Positions 59,452 to 64,000 of a stretch of DNA of 64,000 bases are shown here, piece after piece (positions within the stretch are counted from its first letter, which is position 1; every line of letters begins with the position of its first letter). The DNA is from Rhodovulum adriaticum. GTDB taxonomy: Bacteria > Pseudomonadota > Alphaproteobacteria > Rhodobacterales > Rhodobacteraceae. Location of the stretch: NCBI RefSeq assembly GCF_004345735.1, contig NZ_SLXL01000002.1:62001-126000 (forward strand). The letters run 5' to 3'. The translations under genes were made by a program, and so were the position numbers. The notes beneath the pieces were generated by a model. It was not told where the DNA came from. It worked only from the letters and a program-made list of their open reading frames with translations, and did no database searches.

Positions 59452-60531
59452 TTAGCCCATCACCCGGTCACGCTGGGCGCGATAGGTGCCTTCAGACGCC
59501 TGAATCCAGGCCGAGGAGGATTTCATCGACGCGCGGTAGCTGTCCAGCACGCGATCATAGATGTCGCCGTCGCGGTTTTCCTCCAGCGCCTCGATCGCCG
59601 CCTGACCGAAGGCATCCCAGACCGAGTCGGGGAAGGTCATCAGCCGCACGCCCTGCCCCGAAAGCCGCGCCAGAGCTGCGCCGTTTTCCGACAGGAACTG
59701 CGCCAGCGTTTCCTGGTGCACCTGCGCGGCCACGGTTTCGATGATGCCCTGCTGAACCGGCGTCAGGCTTTCGAACAGGTCGCGGTTGGTGGCCAGGCTC
59801 AGCGCTGTGCCCGGCTCGTGGAAGCCGGCGGTGTAGTAGTATTCGGCCACTTCGAAGAAGCCGGCCTTTTCGTCGGCCCAGGGTCCGACCCACTCGGTGC
59901 CGTCGATGGCCCCGGTGGACAGCGCCTGATAGACCTCGCCGCCGGGGATGTTCTGCACACTGGCGCCCAGCTTGCCCAGAGCCTGGCCGCCCAGGCCGGG
60001 CATGCGGAACTTCAGCCCCTGGAAATCCTCGGGGCTGGTGATCTCGCGCCGGTACCAACCACCGGCCTGCGACCCGGTATTGCCCGCCAGGAAGGATTTC
60101 AGACCGAAGATCTGGCCCAGCTCGTCATGCAGGGCATGGCCGTCCGCGCGATAGTACCAGTTGATCTGTTCTTGCGCGGTCATGCCGAAGGGCACGGTCG
60201 CAAAGAAGGCATAGGCCGGGTGCTGGTTGACGAAGTAGTAATCGCCCGAATGATACATGTCCGCCTGGCCCGCGGACACGGCGTCGAACACCTCGAACGC
60301 GCCGACCAGTTCACCGGCGGCCTTCAGTTCGACCGTCAGTTGCCCGTCGGTCAGCGCGGTGATGCGATCGGCGCAGGCCTGCGCCGCATCGTGCAGCCCG
60401 GCCATGCCCCGCGCCCAGCTGGTCACCAGCGTCAGTTGACGTTTGCCCTGCGCATAGGCGGGCGCGGCCAGCGCGGCGGCGCTGCCACCGGCGGCCAGCG
60501 CGGTACCCTTCAGAAATCCACGTCGGTTCAT
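59452..60531 (-). CDS. dctP: TRAP transporter substrate-binding protein (TakP-like), copy 2
   Basis: The 359-residue protein is a close paralogue of its neighbour: Tat signal (MNRRGFLKGTALAAGGSAAA), TSWARGMAGLHDAAQACADRI, FEVFDAVSAGQADMYHSGDYYFVNQHPAYAFFATVPFGMT, FRMPGLGGQALGKLGASVQNIPGGEVYQALSTGAIDGTEWVGPW. The mid-protein binding region is nearly the same, so related substrates are likely. It is divergent from the ilv leader. With one dctQM pair for two binding proteins, both may feed the same membrane complex. Confidence 0.9.
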   Translation of the reverse strand: MNRRGFLKGTALAAGGSAAALAAPAYAQGKRQLTLVTSWARGMAGLHDAAQACADRITALTDGQLTVELKAAGELVGAFEVFDAVSAGQADMYHSGDYYFVNQHPAYAFFATVPFGMTAQEQINWYYRADGHALHDELGQIFGLKSFLAGNTGSQAGGWYRREITSPEDFQGLKFRMPGLGGQALGKLGASVQNIPGGEVYQALSTGAIDGTEWVGPWADEKAGFFEVAEYYYTAGFHEPGTALSLATNRDLFESLTPVQQGIIETVAAQVHQETLAQFLSENGAALARLSGQGVRLMTFPDSVWDAFGQAAIEALEENRDGDIYDRVLDSYRASMKSSSAWIQASEGTYRAQRDRVMG

Positions 60532-60828
60532 GATCTCTCCTCTTGATCCGCCCGGGCCGAGGCATCCCCGCCCCGCCCGGACCCCGTGACGGAGGCGACG
60601 GTAGCCCCGCCCGCAGACCTGCGCGAGGGGGTGGCCGATGCGATTTCGTCATGGCGGAAATGCCCGAATTGCAACGCCTTCTTTCAGGGAAATGCGCAAG
60701 CGGGCCAATCTGGGAAAGATGTGCAAAGGTTTGAATTGCCGCAGGGCATCATTCTTCGCCCATTTCCCGGTTGACCCGATGCACGCCCCCCCATACTGTG
60801 CCGCGCACACAGGCAGGAGCCCAAGGCG

Positions 60829-60876
60829 ATGGAACGGATTCTCGTAGTAGCGACCGACAGGCGCATGGACGGCTAG
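60829..60876 (+). CDS. ilv leader peptide (15 residues, Ile-Leu-Val-Val)
   Basis: The sequence ATG to TAG encodes MERILVVATDRRMDG. Ile, Leu, Val and Val codons are consecutive at 60838-60849, the set needed to sense all three end products. A CAGGAG ribosome site lies about nine bases before the ATG. The antiterminator 5' arm is inside the last third of this frame. Clear leader peptide of a ribosome-mediated attenuator for ilvIH. Confidence 0.9.
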   Translation: MERILVVATDRRMDG

Positions 60877-60904
60877 ACCGCTCCTTGGGTTTCCCCCATG
60901 CGCC
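60860..60904 (+). promoter_or_regulatory. Antiterminator pairing of the ilv attenuator
   Basis: GGCGCATGG (60860-60868) is perfectly complementary to CCATGCGCC (60896-60904). The second arm overlaps the 5' side of the terminator stem, so the two structures exclude each other. A ribosome stalled at the Ile-Leu-Val-Val codons would leave 60860-60868 free. A further pairing, CCCAAGG (60820-60826) with CCTTGGG (60882-60889), may form the protector hairpin. Confidence 0.85.
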
Positions 60905-60927
60905 CCCGCCAGAACGGGGGCTTTTTT
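60902..60927 (+). terminator. Rho-independent terminator of the ilv attenuator
   Basis: GCCCCCG pairs with CGGGGGC across the loop CCAGAA, followed by TTTTTT. It ends 33 bases before the ilvI start. Confidence 0.92.
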
Positions 60928-60959
60928 ATGTCCGGCCGACGGAGAGCACGGAGACAGAG

Positions 60960-62714
60960 ATGACACAGATGACCGGCGCAAAAATGGTGGTTCAGGCCCT
61001 GAAGGATCAGGGCGTCGAGGTCGTATTCGGCTACCCCGGCGGCGCCGTGCTTCCGATCTATGACGAGATCTTTCAGCAGACCGAGATCCGCCACATCCTG
61101 GTGCGCCACGAACAGGCCGCCGTCCACGCCGCCGAGGGTTATGCCCGCTCCACCGGCAAGCCGGGCGTTGTGCTGGTCACCTCCGGCCCCGGGGCCACGA
61201 ACGCGGTCACGGGCATCACCGATGCGCTGATGGACTCGATCCCGCTGGTCGTGCTGACGGGCCAGGTTCCGACCTTCATGGTCGGCAACGACGCCTTTCA
61301 AGAGGCTGACACGGTCGGCATCACCCGCCCCTGCACCAAGCATAACTGGCTGGTCAAGGACACCGACGCGCTAGCCGACACGATCCACCAGGCCTTTCAC
61401 GTCGCCACCAGCGGGCGCCCGGGGCCGGTGCTGGTCGACATCCCCAAGGACGTGCAGTTCGCCGAGGGCACCTATGTCGAACCGCGCGCGGCCAAGACCG
61501 GGCACTATCAGCCCAAGGTCAAGGGCGACAAGGAGATGATCACCCGCCTGGTCGAGGCGATGGAAACCGCCGAGCGACCGATCTTCTATACCGGCGGCGG
61601 CGTCATCAATTCGGGCGACGCGGCAACGCAGCTGTTGCGCGAATTCGTGGATGCCACCGGCTTTCCGATCACCTCTACCCTGATGGGGCTGGGGTCATAT
61701 CCTGCCAGCGGCAAGGGATGGCTGGGCATGCTGGGGATGCATGGCCTTTACGAGGCCAACCTGGCGATGCATGACTGCGACCTGATGATCAATATCGGCG
61801 CCCGTTTCGACGACCGGATCACCGGGCGCGTGGCCGATTTCAGCCCGCATTCGCGCAAGGCGCATATCGACATCGACCCCTCCTCGATCAACAAGACGAT
61901 CCGGGTAGAGATGCCCATCGTCGGCGATGTGGCCCATGTGCTGGAGGATGCGCTGCGCATCTGGAAATCGCGCGGGCGCAAGGTCAACAAGGCCGCCCTG
62001 GCCGAGTGGTGGGCCCAGATCGAGGAATGGCGCAAGGTGGAATGCCTGCGCTACCGGAATTCCGACAAGATCATCAAGCCGCAATATGCGTTGCAGCGGC
62101 TGGAGGCACTGACCAAGGACCGCAAGGATCGCTACATCTGCACCGAGGTCGGGCAGCACCAGATGTGGGCCGCGCAGTTCCTGGGCTTCGAGGCGCCGAA
62201 CCGCTGGATGACCTCCGGCGGGTTGGGCACGATGGGCTATGGCTTCCCGGCCTCTATCGGGGTGCAGATCGCCCACCCGGACGCGCTGGTCATCAACGTG
62301 GCGGGCGAAGGGTCGTGGCTGATGAACATGCAGGAAATGGGAACCGCGGTGCAGTATTCCCTGCCGGTCAAGCAGTTCATCCTGAACAACGAACGCCTGG
62401 GCATGGTGCGCCAGTGGCAATCCCTGCTGCACGGCAACCGCTATTCGCATTCCTGGTCCGAGGCGCTGCCCGATTTCGTCAAGCTGGCAGAGGCCTTTGG
62501 CGCCAAGGGCATCCAGTGTTCCGACCCCGCCGATCTGGACGACGCAATCGCCGAGATGCTGGCCCATGACGGGCCGGTGATCTTTGACTGCCTCGTCGAA
62601 AAGCACGAAAACTGCTACCCGATGATCCCGTCGGGCGAGCCGCATCACAAGATGCTGCTGGGCGAGGACACGGGCGAGGACGCGATCAAGGCCGGCGGCG
62701 CGGTGCTGGTTTAG
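60960..62714 (+). CDS. ilvI: Acetolactate synthase large subunit
   Basis: The ThDP enzyme makes 2-acetolactate or acetohydroxybutyrate, the shared first step to Val/Leu and Ile. The 584-residue protein has VVFGYPGGAVLPIYDEIF, catalytic Glu in RHEQAAVHAAEGYAR, FAD-domain ARFDDRITG and the Mg-ThDP motif GEGSWLMNMQEMGTAVQY...ILNN (GDG replaced by GEG, a variant I recall in alphaproteobacteria). The start chosen (MTQMTGAKMVVQAL) follows GGAGACAGAG and lies outside the attenuator. Expression is controlled by the upstream leader. Confidence 0.96.
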   Translation: MTQMTGAKMVVQALKDQGVEVVFGYPGGAVLPIYDEIFQQTEIRHILVRHEQAAVHAAEGYARSTGKPGVVLVTSGPGATNAVTGITDALMDSIPLVVLTGQVPTFMVGNDAFQEADTVGITRPCTKHNWLVKDTDALADTIHQAFHVATSGRPGPVLVDIPKDVQFAEGTYVEPRAAKTGHYQPKVKGDKEMITRLVEAMETAERPIFYTGGGVINSGDAATQLLREFVDATGFPITSTLMGLGSYPASGKGWLGMLGMHGLYEANLAMHDCDLMINIGARFDDRITGRVADFSPHSRKAHIDIDPSSINKTIRVEMPIVGDVAHVLEDALRIWKSRGRKVNKAALAEWWAQIEEWRKVECLRYRNSDKIIKPQYALQRLEALTKDRKDRYICTEVGQHQMWAAQFLGFEAPNRWMTSGGLGTMGYGFPASIGVQIAHPDALVINVAGEGSWLMNMQEMGTAVQYSLPVKQFILNNERLGMVRQWQSLLHGNRYSHSWSEALPDFVKLAEAFGAKGIQCSDPADLDDAIAEMLAHDGPVIFDCLVEKHENCYPMIPSGEPHHKMLLGEDTGEDAIKAGGAVLV

Positions 62715-62768
62715 ACTGGGAGCGGGGGGCTGTCTGCCCCCCGTCCCCGGCCAGGGCCGGGGACTCCC

Positions 62769-62794
62769 CCCGAGGGTATTTTGACCAAGAAGAA
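62769..62794 (+). repeat. Dispersed intergenic repeat (copy 2) before ilvH
   Basis: The stretch ends GGTATTTTGACCAAGAAGAA, matching the copy after edd at 18 of 20 bases. It follows a GC-rich hairpin pair (GGGGGG...CCCCCC and CCCCGGCC...GGCCGGGG) in the 85-base ilvI-ilvH gap, and its GAAGAAGAGA tail may also act as the ilvH ribosome site. Confidence 0.55.
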
Positions 62795-62799
62795 GAGAC

Positions 62800-63363
62800 A
62801 TGGCAGCAGCACTCAACATCCAGAAGGGCACGTCGAAGCATTCCGCCTACGACCTGCGCGACCCCAATGCCGAGGCCGTGGAGCGTCATACGCTGGCGGT
62901 CATCGTCGACAACGAGGCCGGTGTCCTGGCCCGCGTGATCGGGCTGTTCTCTGGCCGGGGCTACAACATCGACAGCCTGACCGTGGCCGAGGTCGATCAC
63001 GAGGGGCACCGTTCGCGCATCACCATCGTCACCACCGGCACGCCCGCGGTGATCGACCAGATCAAGGCGCAACTGGGCCGGATCGTGCCCGTGCACGAGG
63101 TGCACGACCTGACCGTCGAGGGCCCCTCGGTCGAGCGGGAACTGGCGCTGTTCAAGGTGGTCAGCGGCGGCGACAAGCGGGTAGAAGCGCTGCGCCTGGC
63201 GGATATCTTCCGTGCGAACGTGGTGGATTCCACGCTGGAAAGCTTCGTCTTCGAAATCACCGGCACCCCGCAGAAGGTGGATGCCTTCGGCGAGCTGATG
63301 CGCCCGCTGGGCCTGACGGAAATGGCGCGCACGGGCATCGCGGCGTTGTCGCGCGGAAGCTGA
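62800..63363 (+). CDS. ilvH: Acetolactate synthase regulatory (small) subunit
   Basis: The 187-residue subunit activates IlvI and confers feedback inhibition by valine. It has the N-terminal ACT domain (HTLAVIVDNEAGVLARVIGLFSGRGYNIDSLTVAEVDH) and a second ACT-like domain with FRANVVDSTLESFVFEITG and LMRPLGLTEMARTGIAALSRG. Residues 1-30 form a short leader typical of this order. It lies 85 bases after ilvI, with a probable shared transcript. Confidence 0.97.
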   Translation: MAAALNIQKGTSKHSAYDLRDPNAEAVERHTLAVIVDNEAGVLARVIGLFSGRGYNIDSLTVAEVDHEGHRSRITIVTTGTPAVIDQIKAQLGRIVPVHEVHDLTVEGPSVERELALFKVVSGGDKRVEALRLADIFRANVVDSTLESFVFEITGTPQKVDAFGELMRPLGLTEMARTGIAALSRGS

Positions 63364-63366
63364 TCC

Positions 63367-63906
63367 CTAGCGGGCCAACACCGCCAGGTCATCGGCGCCC
63401 AGCACCAGCCGTTCGCCATAGGCAAAGCGGCAGGCCCAGTCCGGATCGCGCCCCAGCAGGTGCACCGCGGCCCGCATCTGCCCGGCATGGGTGACGGCCA
63501 GCCATCCGTCCGCCGCGCTGCATTCGGCCAGGAAACCGGCCGCGCGCGCGGCGAACTGGGCCACGCTCTCGCCGCCATGGGGGCGCGCGTGCCAGAAATC
63601 GGCGGCCCAGGTGTCCAGTTCGGCGCGCGGCACCGCGTCCCAGGCTAAGCCTTCCCACGATCCGAAATCGATCTCGGTCAAAGCCGGGGCAACCTCTGCC
63701 GCGATGCCCTGGGCCTGCCCGATCCGCTCTGCCAGCAGGCGGCAGCGCTGCAACGGGCTGGTCAGCAGGCGCGTCACGGGGGGCAAGCCGGCGATCAGCG
63801 CGCGGGCCTCGGCCTCGAAATCCGGGCCCGGTGGCAGGTCGAGTCGCCCGTAACAGGTGCCCGGCGCCACCTCGGGCGCGGTATGGCGCAGCAGGGTCAG
63901 GCCCAT
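63367..63906 (-). CDS. cobC: Alpha-ribazole phosphatase-like histidine phosphatase
   Basis: The 179-residue histidine-phosphatase protein has the RHG-type motif LLRHTAPEVAPGTCYGRLDLP, LTSPLQRCRLLAERI, the acid in LTEIDFGSWEGLAWDAV and the second histidine in AVTHAGQMRA. The GTCYGRLD segment and its overlap with cobS indicate CobC, which dephosphorylates alpha-ribazole phosphate or cobalamin phosphate in the last steps of B12 synthesis. Its start overlaps the cobS stop by ten bases. Confidence 0.88.
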   Translation of the reverse strand: MGLTLLRHTAPEVAPGTCYGRLDLPPGPDFEAEARALIAGLPPVTRLLTSPLQRCRLLAERIGQAQGIAAEVAPALTEIDFGSWEGLAWDAVPRAELDTWAADFWHARPHGGESVAQFAARAAGFLAECSAADGWLAVTHAGQMRAAVHLLGRDPDWACRFAYGERLVLGADDLAVLAR

Positions 63907-64000
63907 GCCAGCAGCTCCAGCAGGATTGCCGTTTCCCCCAGTTGCTGCGCCGCGCCCAGCCCGTCGCCGGTCTGCCCGCCCAGGCGCCGGCGCATCATCC
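63897..64000 (-). CDS. cobS: Cobalamin synthase CobS (partial, C-terminal end)
   Basis: The visible 33 residues read RRRLGGQTGDGLGAAQQLGETAILLELLAWA, matching the C-terminal end of adenosylcobinamide-GDP ribazoletransferase (GGxTGDxLGAxxQL). It is an inner-membrane enzyme that joins the nucleotide loop in B12 synthesis. The rest lies beyond the right edge. Confidence 0.85.
   Translation of the reverse strand, partial: MMRRRLGGQTGDGLGAAQQLGETAILLELLAWA

Noticed and set aside
60543-60734. Small open frames in the dctP-ilv divergent region
   Set aside because: Arg/Pro-rich shadows without ribosome sites; the only credible short gene there is the 15-residue leader.

Overview
This 64 kb window is high-GC, gene-dense chromosomal DNA from an alphaproteobacterium. 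Its gene content and order point to the Rhodobacterales (Rhodobacter/Roseobacter group): an sqdB-sqdD-sqdC sulfolipid operon, olsBA ornithine-lipid genes, the ChpT phosphotransferase, an L21 with a helix-hairpin-helix tail, an RSP_2648-type PIN protein, edd-eda, citramalate synthase and an alpha-keto-acid type TRAP transporter. I see no rRNA, phage, integrase, transposase or CRISPR array. It reads as core chromosome, with one tRNA (Ser-CGA). The species cannot be named from the sequence alone.

Layout. 1-9.1 kb: partial mfd, a small membrane protein divergent from hemB, a SYLF lipoprotein, a phytoene-synthase-like protein, then cimA with a coupled methyltransferase, and cysS. 9.2-15.5 kb: a complete phosphate operon, pstSCAB-phoU-phoB, behind a three-repeat Pho box and without phoR. 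15.6-20.8 kb: SDR, a Cys-pair hypothetical protein, an ABC-F ATPase, a thioesterase, an enoyl-CoA hydratase and two very small membrane proteins. 20.8-25 kb: M32 carboxypeptidase, a divergent CtaA-like protein, TrmJ-like methyltransferase and ThiE-like protein. 25-27.5 kb: olsBA, a DUF3553 protein and chpT, with a CtrA-type box upstream of olsB. 27.5-33.4 kb: rplU, rpmA, two GNAT genes, obgE, proB and proA (all minus strand), then tRNA-Ser. 33.6-38.7 kb: an envelope block (ldt, lpxD, ACP, KAS II-like, DUF882). 38.9-41.3 kb: an octaheme cytochrome with a cytochrome b partner. 41.5-44.5 kb: sqdBDC. 44.5-54.7 kb: PIN protein, RlmI-like methyltransferase, lipoprotein, edd-eda, glnE, YbaK-like protein, RDD protein and Bpt. 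54.8-60.5 kb: a TRAP operon with two substrate-binding proteins. 60.5-63.4 kb: an ilv leader peptide with attenuator, then ilvI-ilvH. 63.4-64 kb: cobC and the 3' end of cobS.

How the genes work together. The strongest theme is phosphorus economy. High-affinity phosphate uptake and its regulators lie in the same 35 kb as two pathways that make phosphorus-free membrane lipids, sulfolipid (sqdBDC) and ornithine lipid (olsBA). A Pho-box-like run of 11-bp repeats appears upstream of both pstS and sqdB, which suggests PhoB couples uptake to lipid replacement. The ilvIH attenuator is complete in the sequence: a leader peptide with Ile-Leu-Val-Val, an antiterminator and a terminator. A perfect LacI-type palindrome sits before edd-eda. 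The most unusual protein is the CtaA homologue, whose N-terminal catalytic motif is replaced in frame while the other three heme-ligand histidines remain.
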